A stretch of 64,000 bases of DNA from Mediterraneibacter glycyrrhizinilyticus (GTDB lineage Bacteria; Bacillota; Clostridia; Lachnospirales; Lachnospiraceae): the NCBI RefSeq assembly GCF_016902345.1, contig NZ_JACJLR010000011.1, positions 19,212 to 83,211 of the forward strand, given 5' to 3'. Both the position numbers and the translations under genes were made by a program. Every line of letters begins with the position of its first letter. Position 1 is the stretch's first letter. Under the pieces are notes generated by a model. It made no database searches. It was given only the letters and a program-made list of their open reading frames with translations, and was not told the origin of the DNA. Positions 36,851 to 46,673 of the stretch are shown here, piece by piece.

Positions 36851-37602
36851 GCACTGCACTGATCCTTCTGCTGAATCTTGCAGTGGGGGCATGCATCGGG
36901 CTGACCGGCATCGCGGGTTTTCTCCTTCCCATGTTTTACACCGGCTTCCTGGGGATGCCGGCGGCAGAGGCACTGGCGCTGAGCTTTTCCGCCTTTCTGA
37001 TCTCGGGGATCCTGGGATCGGTCACTTATTATAAAGAAGGAAACCTGGAGATCCGTCCCGCCGCGGTCCTGTCAGCCGGGAGCCTTCTGGGCGCTCTGGC
37101 CGGCGTGCGGGTAAATCTGCTGATCCCGGAGGATGTGATGCAGATCATCCTTTATGTGGTAGTCCTGATCTCCGGAATATCCATTCTGCTCAGGTGCGGT
37201 GGGGAAGAGGAAAAACAGGGGGATCCGGCAGCACTTTCACGGGGGAGGCTGGTCTTCTATTTCCTGCTTGGGATCGTGACGGGAGCGGTATGCGCGGCTT
37301 CCGGAGCAGGAGGACCGGTCCTGGTGATGCCGCTGCTCACCCTGCTCGGGTTTCCGGCCCACACGGCGGTGGGGATGTCTCTGTTTGACTCCATTTTTAT
37401 CGCCCTGCCGGCAGCGGCCGGATATCTGTGGCATGGGGCAGGAGAGAGGGAAATGCTCCTGCTTCTCATCCCGGTGCTCATCGCCCACGGGATCGGAGTT
37501 GCGGTGGGAAGCAAAAACGCAAAAAAGATCAACCAGACGGCTCTCAAGAGGATCGTGGCTGTAGGCTCCATTGCGATCGCCCTGATCAAGCTATTCTGGT
37601 GA
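36847..37602 (+). CDS. TauE/SafE-family permease
   Basis: 251 residues with seven to eight helices in two repeats. The first has GACIGLTGIAGFLLPMFYTGFLGMPAAEALALSFSAFLISGILG and the second GIVTGAVCAASGAGGPVLVMPLLTLLGFPAHTAVGMSLFDSIF, showing the family G.G.GG...P.L...G. motif twice. The family exports sulfite, sulfonates or other organic anions. The ATGA overlap with the amidohydrolase suggests it moves a substrate or product of that enzyme. It is last in the cluster. Confidence 0.88.
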   Translation: MSTALILLLNLAVGACIGLTGIAGFLLPMFYTGFLGMPAAEALALSFSAFLISGILGSVTYYKEGNLEIRPAAVLSAGSLLGALAGVRVNLLIPEDVMQIILYVVVLISGISILLRCGGEEEKQGDPAALSRGRLVFYFLLGIVTGAVCAASGAGGPVLVMPLLTLLGFPAHTAVGMSLFDSIFIALPAAAGYLWHGAGEREMLLLLIPVLIAHGIGVAVGSKNAKKINQTALKRIVAVGSIAIALIKLFW

Positions 37603-37706
37603 CGGTATGGAAGAACCCGGGAATCCATTTCCGTTTTGCGGAAGCAAAGTGTCGCAGATGTACAAAAAAACGGTGTAAAGATTGTATATAATTACAGACA
37701 AAACGC

Positions 37707-37735
37707 TTGACGCGTGCCCGGGAAACCATTAAAAT
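37707..37735 (+). promoter_or_regulatory. Promoter of ppdK
   Basis: TTGACG at 37707-37712, a 17-base spacer, TAAAAT at 37730-37735 (5/6). Confidence 0.7.
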
Positions 37736-37792
37736 ATTATATGCGAAATATTACGGAAATATTAGCAAATTTTTTGAGGAGGTCATTGGAAC

Positions 37793-40426
37793 ATGGCAAC
37801 AAAATGGGTTTATATGTTCACAGAAGGTAACGCGACAATGAGAAACCTTCTTGGTGGAAAAGGCGCCAACCTCGCCGAGATGACAGGTCTTGGACTCCCG
37901 GTACCGCAGGGATTCACTGTTACGACAGAGGCTTGTACACAGTACTATGAGGACGGCAGACAGATCAACGACGAGATCATGGCTCAGATCATGGAGGCTA
38001 TGACAAAGCTCGAGGAGATCACAGGAAAGAAATTCGGAGACAAAGAGAATCCGCTTCTCGTTTCCGTACGTTCTGGTGCAAGAGCTTCCATGCCGGGTAT
38101 GATGGACACAATCCTGAACCTTGGTCTGAACGAGGAAGTTGTTGAGGCCCTGGCCGAGGCATCAGGCAATCCGCGCTGGGCTTGGGACTGCTACAGAAGA
38201 TTCATCCAGATGTACTCTGACGTAGTTATGGAAGTTGGTAAGAAATACTTCGAAGAGCTCATCGACAAGATGAAAGAAGAAAAAGGTGTTACACAGGACG
38301 TTGAACTTACAGCAGAGGATCTTAAGACTCTGGCAGGACAGTTCAAGGCTGAGTACAAAGAGAAGATCGGAACAGACTTCCCGGCTGACGCGAAAGAGCA
38401 GCTGATCGGAGCTGTTAAGGCTGTATTCCGTTCCTGGGACAACCCGAGAGCAAATGTTTACCGCCGCGACAACGATATCCCGTATTCATGGGGAACAGCT
38501 GTCAACGTACAGATGATGGCGTTCGGTAATATGGGAGATGACTGTGGAACAGGTGTTGCGTTCACACGTGACCCGGCTACAGGAGCAAAAGGACTCTTCG
38601 GTGAGTTCCTTACAAACGCACAGGGCGAGGACGTTGTTGCAGGTGTTCGTACTCCGATGCATATTTCCGAGATGGAAGAGAAATTCCCGGAAGCTTTCAA
38701 GCAGTTCAATGAAGTGTGCCACACACTGGAGACACACTACAGAGACATGCAGGACATGGAGTTTACTGTAGAGCACGGTAAACTGTACATGCTTCAGACA
38801 CGTAACGGTAAGAGAACAGCTCAGGCTGCTCTGAAGATCGCATGCGACCTTGTTGACGAGGGCATGAGAACAGAAGAAGAAGCTGTAGCTATGATCGATC
38901 CGCGTAACCTTGACACTCTGCTTCATCCGCAGTTCGATGCTGCTGCACTGAAAGCTGCTACACCGATGGGCAAAGGTCTCGGCGCTTCACCGGGAGCTGC
39001 ATGCGGTAAGGTTGTCTTCACAGCAGACGATGCTGTAGAGTGGGCTGAGAGAGGCGAGAAAGTTATCCTTGTTCGTCTTGAGACATCACCGGAAGATATC
39101 ACAGGTATGAAGAGCGCTCAGGGTATCCTGACAGTTCGTGGTGGTATGACATCTCACGCAGCTGTTGTTGCTCGTGGTATGGGTGAGTGCTGCGTATCCG
39201 GATGCGGCGACATCGTTATGGACGAGGCTAACAAGAAATTCACTCTTGGCGGAAAAGAGTTCCACGAGGGAGATGCAATCTCTATCGATGGTACAACAGG
39301 TAACATCTACGACGGAATCATCCCGACAGTAGACGCTACGATCGCCGGTGAGTTCGGACGCATCATGGACTGGGCTGACAAGTACAGAACAATGAAAGTC
39401 CGCACAAACGCTGATACACCGGAAGACGCTAAGAAAGCTGTTGAACTTGGCGCTGAGGGTATCGGACTTTGCCGTACAGAGCATATGTTCTTCGGCGAGG
39501 GAAGAATCGACGCATTCCGTGAGATGATCTGTGCTGAGACAGAGGAAGAGAGAGAGACAGCTCTTGAGAAAGTCCTTCCGTATCAGCAGGGAGACTTCGA
39601 GGCTCTGTACGAGGCTCTCGAGGGCAACCCGGTAACGATCCGTTTCCTTGATCCGCCGCTTCACGAGTTCGTTCCGACAGAGGAAGAGGACATCAAGAAA
39701 CTGGCTGACGCTCAGGGCAAGACGGTTGAGCAGATCAAAGCGATCATCGACAGCCTGCATGAGTTCAACCCGATGATGGGTCACCGTGGATGCCGTCTGG
39801 CAGTCACATATCCGGAGATCGCTAAGATGCAGACAAAGGCTGTTATCCGCGCGGCTATTAATGTGAAGAAGGCTCATCCGGACTGGAACATCGTTCCGGA
39901 GATCATGATCCCGCTCGTAGGAGATGTGAAAGAGCTGAAATACGTGAAGAAGTTTGTTGTTGAGACAGCAGACGCTGAGATCGCAGCAGCAGACAGCGAC
40001 CTGAAGTATGAGGTTGGTACAATGATCGAGATCCCGAGAGCTGCTCTTACAGCTGACGAGATCGCAAAAGAGGCTGACTTCTTCTGCTTCGGTACAAACG
40101 ACCTTACACAGATGACATACGGATTCTCCCGTGATGACGCTGGTAAGTTCCTGAACGCTTACTATGACGCTAAGATCTTTGAGAACGATCCGTTCGCAAA
40201 ACTGGATCAGACAGGTGTTGGCAAGCTGATGAAGATGGCGATCGAACTCGGCAAGCCGGTTAACCCGAACCTGCATGTAGGTATCTGCGGCGAGCACGGC
40301 GGAGATCCGAGCTCTGTAGAGTTCTGCAACAGCATCGGACTTGACTATGTATCCTGCTCACCGTTCCGTGTACCGGTTGCAAGACTGGCAGCGGCTCAGG
40401 CAGCGATCGCTCAGAAGAACGCTTAA
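37793..40426 (+). CDS. ppdK: Pyruvate phosphate dikinase
   Basis: 877 residues, the normal length. It interconverts ATP + pyruvate + Pi with AMP + PEP + PPi. The ATP-grasp domain opens with GGKGANLAEMTGLGLPVPQGFTVTTEAC. The phosphohistidine swivel domain has RGGMTSHAAVVARGMGECCVSG (catalytic His). The PEP-binding barrel shows GIGLCRTEHMFF, MIPLVG, GTMIEIPRAALTADEIA, FFCFGTNDLTQMTYGFSRDD and GICGEHGGDPSS with the catalytic Cys. In Clostridia it often replaces pyruvate kinase with PPi-linked glycolysis, in line with the soluble pyrophosphatase here being optional. RBS is GAGGAGG. Codon use (many GCT, GTT, CGT, CTT) differs from its neighbours and suggests very high expression. Confidence 0.98.
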   Translation: MATKWVYMFTEGNATMRNLLGGKGANLAEMTGLGLPVPQGFTVTTEACTQYYEDGRQINDEIMAQIMEAMTKLEEITGKKFGDKENPLLVSVRSGARASMPGMMDTILNLGLNEEVVEALAEASGNPRWAWDCYRRFIQMYSDVVMEVGKKYFEELIDKMKEEKGVTQDVELTAEDLKTLAGQFKAEYKEKIGTDFPADAKEQLIGAVKAVFRSWDNPRANVYRRDNDIPYSWGTAVNVQMMAFGNMGDDCGTGVAFTRDPATGAKGLFGEFLTNAQGEDVVAGVRTPMHISEMEEKFPEAFKQFNEVCHTLETHYRDMQDMEFTVEHGKLYMLQTRNGKRTAQAALKIACDLVDEGMRTEEEAVAMIDPRNLDTLLHPQFDAAALKAATPMGKGLGASPGAACGKVVFTADDAVEWAERGEKVILVRLETSPEDITGMKSAQGILTVRGGMTSHAAVVARGMGECCVSGCGDIVMDEANKKFTLGGKEFHEGDAISIDGTTGNIYDGIIPTVDATIAGEFGRIMDWADKYRTMKVRTNADTPEDAKKAVELGAEGIGLCRTEHMFFGEGRIDAFREMICAETEEERETALEKVLPYQQGDFEALYEALEGNPVTIRFLDPPLHEFVPTEEEDIKKLADAQGKTVEQIKAIIDSLHEFNPMMGHRGCRLAVTYPEIAKMQTKAVIRAAINVKKAHPDWNIVPEIMIPLVGDVKELKYVKKFVVETADAEIAAADSDLKYEVGTMIEIPRAALTADEIAKEADFFCFGTNDLTQMTYGFSRDDAGKFLNAYYDAKIFENDPFAKLDQTGVGKLMKMAIELGKPVNPNLHVGICGEHGGDPSSVEFCNSIGLDYVSCSPFRVPVARLAAAQAAIAQKNA

Positions 40427-40447
40427 TCTATAGTGGATATGATTTTG

Positions 40448-40485
40448 AGATCCCGCCTTTTATAAAGGCGGGATCTTGATTTTAC
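40448..40485 (+). terminator. Intrinsic terminator of ppdK
   Basis: AGATCCCGCCTTT (40448-40460), a TAT loop, a perfect AAAGGCGGGATCT arm (40464-40476), then TGATTTTAC. Confidence 0.88.
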
Positions 40486-40877
40486 AGAGGTTTAACAGAA
40501 AAAATGTATATTTTATGAACCAAATGAGAACAGACTGAGATATAAAAAACTTTCTTTGGGAAAGTGAATTTTTATAAAATAAATAAATATTCAGAAAATA
40601 TAAGAAAATAAAGAAAGAAATGAAAAAAATATCAAATCTCGGAATGGTTTTCAGATATGGGTGGGGGTTGACGCTGTAAAATATTTCCTGTAATATATAA
40701 AAGAATTTTAGATTAGTCATCCAAGTATGATTGATCTGATTCAGAAAACGATTATTTGTTGTGTTTTCACGTATAAAATGTATAAAGAGTAGGGGATATA
40801 CACTCCTGAATACCCTGAATACTGGATAAAATGGCTGAGAATGATGTGGAAACGGCAAATGATCAGAAAGGAATGGA
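40486..40877. other. AT-rich gene-less stretch upstream of the pilus operon
   Basis: Apart from the promoter at 40668-40696 I see no gene or strong structure. The base composition is clearly more A/T-rich than the flanking genes. The leader between promoter and start is ~180 bases and could hold regulatory structure. Confidence 0.6.
40668..40696 (+). promoter_or_regulatory. Promoter of the pilus operon
   Basis: TTGACG at 40668-40673, a 17-base spacer, TAATAT at 40691-40696. Confidence 0.6.
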
Positions 40878-43800
40878 ATGATGAAGGCAAAACGTTGCAA
40901 AAAGGGGAAACAGTTTGCTGCCCTCCTTCTGGCGTTGATCATGGTCAGCGGTCTGACTGCCTTTGCAGCGGGGGGCGAAACTTCCAGTGATGCGCCGGGA
41001 GACGGGAAAAGTACGACCAGCGTGACGGAATCGACGGATACCGGAGAAAGCGATGGCCCCTCTGAAGGAACAGACACTGGTTCTGCAGAAGACGGACAGC
41101 AGAACAGTGACGACACTTCGAAAGACGGGACAGGTTCAGCGGATGGCGATGTCAGTTCTGAAGACAGCGACACGCGGACAGAAGAAAACGGAGAAACAGC
41201 AGATACTGTTTCCGAAGACAGTACATCAGAAGAAAAGAGCGAAGAGGCCGGAGACACAGAAGAGGTCTCTGTTTTTGATGTCAACGAACTTGCTGAGGAT
41301 ACAGTGATCAGTTCGGACGAGACCAAAGGTATCGCGCAGCTTGAGAATCTCATACCTGATATCAATTTCAGAACAGAAGTATGGCGCTCTTTGAGTGTTG
41401 CCGGACAGCTGGGAGATCCGGAAGACCCACAGTATGACGGGCTGGAAGGAGACAAGCTTTATCAGGCTGTACTTGGAAATTTTACCGGGCATGTGTATGC
41501 AAGCGGGTATGAAAAAGAAATACGTTATAAATTCAGCTTCCAGTATTGGGACCCCGAGTACTCTGAATGGGCGACATACGATTCCGGCTATAGGCGTATC
41601 ACGTATGAGGAAGCCCTTGAGAGAATGCAGAGAGAGATTGAACACAAAGAATCAGATGGATCGGAAGTAAATCGGGAAAGCGCTGTTATCATGTCGCAGA
41701 TCACGGTCACAGAAAGAAAGCCGGATGATCAGCTCATCGAAGATATAACAGGCGTTGTGTACCTGAGAAAGGCTGAGCGAATTGATTTTACCGACAACAA
41801 GATCACAAGTCTGCTACCTTTGGATATAGAAACGATCGCAGACGATTTTTGTGACGGATCTTTTGAGGAGGCAAGGCGCTGGTTTGGAGAGCCATCACGA
41901 AACACTATCTTTACTTTTGTAGGCAATCCGCTCACTGATTTCCCGGCACGTATGCCGGGACGCATCGACATCGATCCCCCGTTCAGCCATGTACCGGTTT
42001 CGTTTGAAAAGAAGCCTGTTATTATAGTGAAAGATCCGGACGAAGGACTTCCGCTTGGCATAACTGTCGATATGCCGGAGATTCGACTTGACGGCCAGCC
42101 AATTCAGTTTCACGCTCCTGATTTAAGATGGACACAAACATTGACAGAAACAGAAGGAGAATTTAAAGCGGTGTATGTGCCGGACGATTCCGGAAGGAAT
42201 ACGGGAGACAGGACTGGTGGGATAATCTCTGCCACCGGAATTTCTCACAGCGGCGAGGTGACATTCAGCATCGGAACTTTGGGGACGGATATGCAAAAGA
42301 CACAGGTTATCTGGGATAGTGCGACCGTAGGTACTGATAGTCTCGCTACAGCGTCGTGCGGGATTACAGTAGCAGTGCAGCAGCAGGTCCGGGTTGTCTA
42401 TGAAGTGATACCGGGAGAGCCGGGGGGAACGGTTGAGATCAGTTTTAACAAGTATGAATTAGGAACCAAGGAAGCGGTAGCCGGCGCAGAGTATCATCTG
42501 TTTGAAATGGAGATGGATGGAGAGGATCCTGTTTATTCAGAAGAAGATGAGGTGACGATCCGGGAAGACGGGTGTGCCGTGAACCAGGACGGGAAGGTCA
42601 TTGCAAGGCCGATCAATGAGGAAGGAATAAAGTCGGAATATATAACGGGTGAAAACGGTGGTTTCACATGTAATGCAGATTTAGGAGCTGGAACGTACTG
42701 CTTCATAGAGACAGAATCTCCTGAAGGTTATGAACTGAATACGGATCCTGTGATGTTCACGGTCGAGACGTCGGATACGGTACAGATCAGTGGAGGAGAC
42801 CGTCTCACCAAGGTGGAACTTTCCAGAATAGCGGAAGAGACTTACCAGTTATATGAGAGAGAGACATCCGATGACTCGGGAACATGGAATCTGTATAACA
42901 ATGATGATGAACTCAGCTTTTCTCCGGATGAAGAAGGCGTGATCGAAATTGAAGGTCTGGAGGATGGAAGCTATCAGTTAAGACCGCTGCTCACTTCGTC
43001 AGAGGGGAACAATATCGAATTTAAAGTAACTGGCGGAGCGGTAACAAGCATCAGCGAGGGAATCTCCGCAAAGGCGGAATCCGCATCATATATCGACAGA
43101 TATTCAGATCCGATCAGTATTACGCTTCCACAGCCTGCAAAAGACCAGCAGCTGGACTCTTTGACGATAGAATGGTATAAAGCGGACAATTCCGATAAAG
43201 CGGACAATTCCGATGTTGAACAGCAGAGCTTTAAAGTCGGGGAAACCTTTGTAGTCGGGGATGTGACTTATGAAAATGCAACTGCTGAAGAGGTTATAGA
43301 GGCGACACAGGAGTTTATCAATATTAATAAGGGAACAGCGGATGAAGTCGGGAGTATACAGGGGCAGGTGACGATCACTCCGGTATACAAATATAAGCCG
43401 AGTGAGCCGTTAACAACAGAAGATCCTGCGAAAGTCCAGTTTTCATTTGTAAAGACAGACGGGGATCCCTCTGATACGGAGTATAAAGGACTCGCCGGAG
43501 CAGAATTCACACTGTATTATGCGGACGAAGACTGGGGATGGTCAGAGAATGCAGAGGGCGTGTGTAAAACGGCCCGGGCAGCAGAGGCAGAGGAGAACGG
43601 AGTTGTCGGAGTTGTCAGCTTCGGAGCTCTCGACAGTGGAAACTATATCATGAAGGAGACTGATGCGCCGGATGGATATTCCGCTCTCCCCGGATACTGG
43701 AAGATCACTGCAAATGCATGGGCTGCAGAAAGTGATCAGAAGCTGATCTTTACATATGTCAGGAAGGCCGGAACTGAGACCCCCGTCTCAGAGGATGATC

Positions 43801-43979
43801 TGATCCCCGAAGATATATACGGAAACAATTACTATATCCCGAATTACCCGGTAGAGGATCTTCCCTCCATGGGTGGAGGGGGAACCCGGATATTTACAGT
43901 TTTCGGTCTGTTATTTACTGGCACTGCGATCATTCTTTTCGTATGCGCCAGAAGAAATAAAAAACTAAAAGGAGTATAA
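40878..43979 (+). CDS. Pilus tip adhesin-like surface protein with SpaA domains and LPSMG anchor
   Basis: 1033 residues; ATG 40878 or the adjacent ATG 40881 follow AAAGGA. A signal peptide (KRCKKGKQFAALLLALIMVSG...AFAA) is followed by a Ser/Thr/Asp/Glu-rich region up to ~residue 130. The middle is unrecognised and may be the binding head. SpaA-type Cna_B folds follow: ISFNKYELGTKEAVAGAEYHLFE ... GTYCFIETESPEGY, and FSFVKTDGDPSDTEYKGLAGAEFTLYY ... GNYIMKETDAPDGY, both with the E-box Glu of isopeptide-forming pilins. The C-terminus is LPSMGG (~residue 994), a hydrophobic helix and RRNKKLKG. LPSMG is a variant of LPxTG. First gene of the pilus operon. Confidence 0.88.
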   Translation: MMKAKRCKKGKQFAALLLALIMVSGLTAFAAGGETSSDAPGDGKSTTSVTESTDTGESDGPSEGTDTGSAEDGQQNSDDTSKDGTGSADGDVSSEDSDTRTEENGETADTVSEDSTSEEKSEEAGDTEEVSVFDVNELAEDTVISSDETKGIAQLENLIPDINFRTEVWRSLSVAGQLGDPEDPQYDGLEGDKLYQAVLGNFTGHVYASGYEKEIRYKFSFQYWDPEYSEWATYDSGYRRITYEEALERMQREIEHKESDGSEVNRESAVIMSQITVTERKPDDQLIEDITGVVYLRKAERIDFTDNKITSLLPLDIETIADDFCDGSFEEARRWFGEPSRNTIFTFVGNPLTDFPARMPGRIDIDPPFSHVPVSFEKKPVIIVKDPDEGLPLGITVDMPEIRLDGQPIQFHAPDLRWTQTLTETEGEFKAVYVPDDSGRNTGDRTGGIISATGISHSGEVTFSIGTLGTDMQKTQVIWDSATVGTDSLATASCGITVAVQQQVRVVYEVIPGEPGGTVEISFNKYELGTKEAVAGAEYHLFEMEMDGEDPVYSEEDEVTIREDGCAVNQDGKVIARPINEEGIKSEYITGENGGFTCNADLGAGTYCFIETESPEGYELNTDPVMFTVETSDTVQISGGDRLTKVELSRIAEETYQLYERETSDDSGTWNLYNNDDELSFSPDEEGVIEIEGLEDGSYQLRPLLTSSEGNNIEFKVTGGAVTSISEGISAKAESASYIDRYSDPISITLPQPAKDQQLDSLTIEWYKADNSDKADNSDVEQQSFKVGETFVVGDVTYENATAEEVIEATQEFININKGTADEVGSIQGQVTITPVYKYKPSEPLTTEDPAKVQFSFVKTDGDPSDTEYKGLAGAEFTLYYADEDWGWSENAEGVCKTARAAEAEENGVVGVVSFGALDSGNYIMKETDAPDGYSALPGYWKITANAWAAESDQKLIFTYVRKAGTETPVSEDDLIPEDIYGNNYYIPNYPVEDLPSMGGGGTRIFTVFGLLFTGTAIILFVCARRNKKLKGV
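43179..43214 (+). repeat. Perfect 18-bp tandem duplication inside the adhesin gene
   Basis: AAAGCGGACAATTCCGAT occurs twice in a row, duplicating the residues KADNSD in frame. It looks like recent replication slippage. Confidence 0.9.
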
Positions 43980-44010
43980 AACTGTCTTAAAAGGCAAGAA
44001 GGAGGAGAAC

Positions 44011-45669
44011 ATGAAAGGGATAAAGAAAAAATTTATGTCACGTATTATGGCTGTCTGCCTGATGCTTGTTATGATGCTTTCGGCGGGGATATCTGTATCG
44101 GCAGCTCTTACAACGGACTCAACAGCCAGCATTACGATCTCGGGGATCGAGACGGATGAAAAAGGCAATGGAATCGGTACGCTTAGCGTCTATAAGGTAA
44201 TAGACGTTAATGTCAAAAATAATCAACCAGAGGCGCCTGTCTATAGATGGGACACGGCAGTGGCAGGATGGGTGAATCAGAACTTTAGCAGTTACATTGA
44301 TGTTGATAACTCGAATGCGGTTACAAATACATTCCTTAAGCTGAGTGATGACAGGCTGAAGGCCTTTGTAGATCAGCTGGCAAATGCGATCAGAAATGCA
44401 ACGATTACGTTATCCACGGATACGATCCCGCTTTCTGAGAAAACACCGACAGGTGATGATAAAGAAATTACAGTAGGGCTTAAGCTGGGCGCTTATCTGT
44501 TCCTTATTGAGGGCGGAGTAAGAATCTACTCCCCTGGATTTGCAGCAGTATATCCGGATACAGATGAGGACGACGGCAGCTGGGGTGCGGTAGGCCATTC
44601 CATCAATGTGAGCATGAAATCAGAAGAACCTGGAATTGACAAGACGGTTTCAGATTATACATATGAGATTGGTCAGACAGTGACATATAGATTAATAGTA
44701 GATGTGCCGGATTATCCCGAGAATGCAGTTGATAAGAAGTTTATCATCGCGGATTATCTGAGCGAGGGGCTGACGCTCGATGAAGAAAGCATAATGATCT
44801 ATAACTACAGCGATACAGCCGAAGATAACAAGGGAGATGTTATTAAAGGTTATTTTGACGATTACGAATTTGGCGCTCAGTATCCGGAAAAAGGTGCCAA
44901 TCCGTCATTCGCAAAAAGTTTTACCGGAGACTACGACATTCTGGCATCACAGGTTATCGTTGAATACAGTGCAACGGTAAACGAGAAGGCAGTTGTTATG
45001 GAGTCAACAGAGACTGGAAACGGACTTGACAATAAAGTATATCTCATCTACAACAACAATCCGTATACAGAGGATGGATACAGAGAAATCCCGGATGAGG
45101 AGCGCGTATATACCTACGGGATCCAGGTTACGAAAACAGGCGATGGAAATGAAGAATTGCCGGGGGCGGAGTTTACTCTTAAGCCGGAAGGCGGATCAGA
45201 GCTGCAGTTCATAAAGGAAGATGACGGAGTGTACAGACGTCCGCTTTCTACAGACAGCTCCAGTGTTGCGAGAACAACGACCTTAGTCACTGACAGAAAG
45301 GGACTGATCCAGATCAAAGGACTTGACCTGGGCACATACATCCTTACCGAGACAAAAGCTCCGGAAGGATATGAGCTGCCGTCAGATCCGACGACCACGA
45401 TAGAATTGATCGATGAAGCAGATCCGTCTACAGGAAAACCGGATGGTATTTTAGACAATGACGTATCTAAAGAGTATGAAAATACAAGCAATAACGACAA
45501 GGATCAGGTGGCAGACGGCACGATCGACAAATTGGTCGTGAATACAAAACCCGGCATCCTTCCAAGCACAGGAGGAATCGGTACAGCTGTATTTACCGTA
45601 TGCGGTATCCTTCTGATGGCAGGGGCGGTGCTCCTCATGGTAGTCGTATCACGCAGAAAGAATCGCTGA
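44011..45669 (+). CDS. Major pilin, isopeptide-forming, LPSTG-anchored
   Basis: 552 residues; AGGAGGAG precedes the start. A signal peptide (FMSRIMAVCLMLVMMLSAGISVSA) is followed by an N-terminal domain (SITISGIETDEKGNGIGTLSVYKVID), a fimbrial isopeptide domain (PGIDKTVSDYTYEIGQTVTYRLIVDVPDY) and a C-terminal Cna_B domain with E-box (GTYILTETKAPEGYELP). LPSTGG near residue 516, a hydrophobic helix and RRKNR form the sorting signal. A pilin-box Lys cannot be assigned with certainty. This is the likely shaft subunit (SpaH/EbpB/FimA-like), polymerised by the adjacent class C sortases. Confidence 0.92.
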   Translation: MKGIKKKFMSRIMAVCLMLVMMLSAGISVSAALTTDSTASITISGIETDEKGNGIGTLSVYKVIDVNVKNNQPEAPVYRWDTAVAGWVNQNFSSYIDVDNSNAVTNTFLKLSDDRLKAFVDQLANAIRNATITLSTDTIPLSEKTPTGDDKEITVGLKLGAYLFLIEGGVRIYSPGFAAVYPDTDEDDGSWGAVGHSINVSMKSEEPGIDKTVSDYTYEIGQTVTYRLIVDVPDYPENAVDKKFIIADYLSEGLTLDEESIMIYNYSDTAEDNKGDVIKGYFDDYEFGAQYPEKGANPSFAKSFTGDYDILASQVIVEYSATVNEKAVVMESTETGNGLDNKVYLIYNNNPYTEDGYREIPDEERVYTYGIQVTKTGDGNEELPGAEFTLKPEGGSELQFIKEDDGVYRRPLSTDSSSVARTTTLVTDRKGLIQIKGLDLGTYILTETKAPEGYELPSDPTTTIELIDEADPSTGKPDGILDNDVSKEYENTSNNDKDQVADGTIDKLVVNTKPGILPSTGGIGTAVFTVCGILLMAGAVLLMVVVSRRKNR

Positions 45670-45705
45670 TCAGCAGAAAATAAATATGAATAAGGGTTTA
45701 TTTGG

Positions 45706-46590
45706 ATGAAAAGAAGAAGAAAAAGCTCAAGGATAAACCCCGTACTATTCCTGGCGTCCATGCTTTTGTTTGCAGTGGGCGTCGGGATTTTCGTTTATCC
45801 GGCAGTGAGCAACTATCTGGCAGAGAGAAGGCAGGCGGAAGCGATCGAAAAATATGAGAAGGATGTAACAGTCCTCGAGCCAAAGGAAATAGAAGAGCAG
45901 AGAGCGCGCGCTGAAGAATATAATCAGAACCTTGCGGAGGATGAGCTGCACGATCCCTTCCTTCAGGGAAACCAGTATGTCTTATCCTCAGGATATAATG
46001 ACGTGCTCAATTATAGTGAGGACGGCGTGATGGGATATGTAGAGATCCCGGATATCGACGTCAATCTTCCGATCTATCATGGGACAAGCGAGGAAGTACT
46101 CCAAAAGGGGGCGGGACATCTGGAGGCGTCCAGTCTGCCAATCGGCGGCGAGGGGACTCACTCCGTTATCAGCGCACACAGAGGCCTGCCGAGTGCGAAG
46201 CTTTTCACGGATCTGGATGAGCTGGAGGTGGGAGACATATTTTATATCCACATCCTCGATGAGACATTAGCCTATCAGGTGGATCAGATCAGGACGGTAA
46301 AACCGGATGAACTCGACCTCCTCCGTGTGGTCGAGGGGCGTGATCTGGTGACTCTATTGACCTGTACTCCTTATGCCGTGAACACACACCGTCTTCTTGT
46401 GAGGGGGACGCGCATCCCATACGAAGAAGCTGAGGAAATCCAGGAAGAAGATGGGGATGCAGGGACGATATCAGCATGGCTGAGAGAGTATCTGCTATCG
46501 ATCATTGCCGGAGTCGTACTGCTCATTATTTTGATGGTTATCCTGAAACTGCGCAGGAAGCGCAGAAAGCCCGGAAGGAGAAGACGCTGA
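45706..46590 (+). CDS. Class C sortase (first copy)
   Basis: 294 residues. An N-terminal membrane helix (NPVLFLASMLLFAVGVGIFVYPAVSNYLA) is followed by a lid segment with DPF (ELHDPFLQG), the class C mark. The sortase barrel shows GYVEIPDIDVNLPIYHGTSEEVLQKGAGHLEASSLPIGG, SAHRG (catalytic His), TLLTCTPYAVNTHRLLVRG (catalytic Cys and Arg). A second C-terminal helix and a very basic tail follow, as usual for pilin polymerases. It lies directly downstream of the major pilin, so it likely joins pilin subunits through LPSTG. Confidence 0.95.
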   Translation: MKRRRKSSRINPVLFLASMLLFAVGVGIFVYPAVSNYLAERRQAEAIEKYEKDVTVLEPKEIEEQRARAEEYNQNLAEDELHDPFLQGNQYVLSSGYNDVLNYSEDGVMGYVEIPDIDVNLPIYHGTSEEVLQKGAGHLEASSLPIGGEGTHSVISAHRGLPSAKLFTDLDELEVGDIFYIHILDETLAYQVDQIRTVKPDELDLLRVVEGRDLVTLLTCTPYAVNTHRLLVRGTRIPYEEAEEIQEEDGDAGTISAWLREYLLSIIAGVVLLIILMVILKLRRKRRKPGRRRR

Positions 46591-46673
46591 GAAGGGGTTT
46601 CTTATGCGGAGAGACTGAAAACAGAAAGAGACCTGGAAACAAAAAAGTGATTTGGAGCGGGGATGTATACCAT

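Noticed and set aside
39086..40297. 403-residue minus-strand frame opposite ppdK
   Set aside because: Open by the strong codon bias of ppdK; Cys/Leu/Ser-rich translation without a domain.
40460..41455. 331-residue minus-strand frame over the pilus promoter and adhesin start
   Set aside because: It is the complement of a Ser/Asp-rich coding region and an AT-rich leader; Ser/Val-rich translation matches no family.
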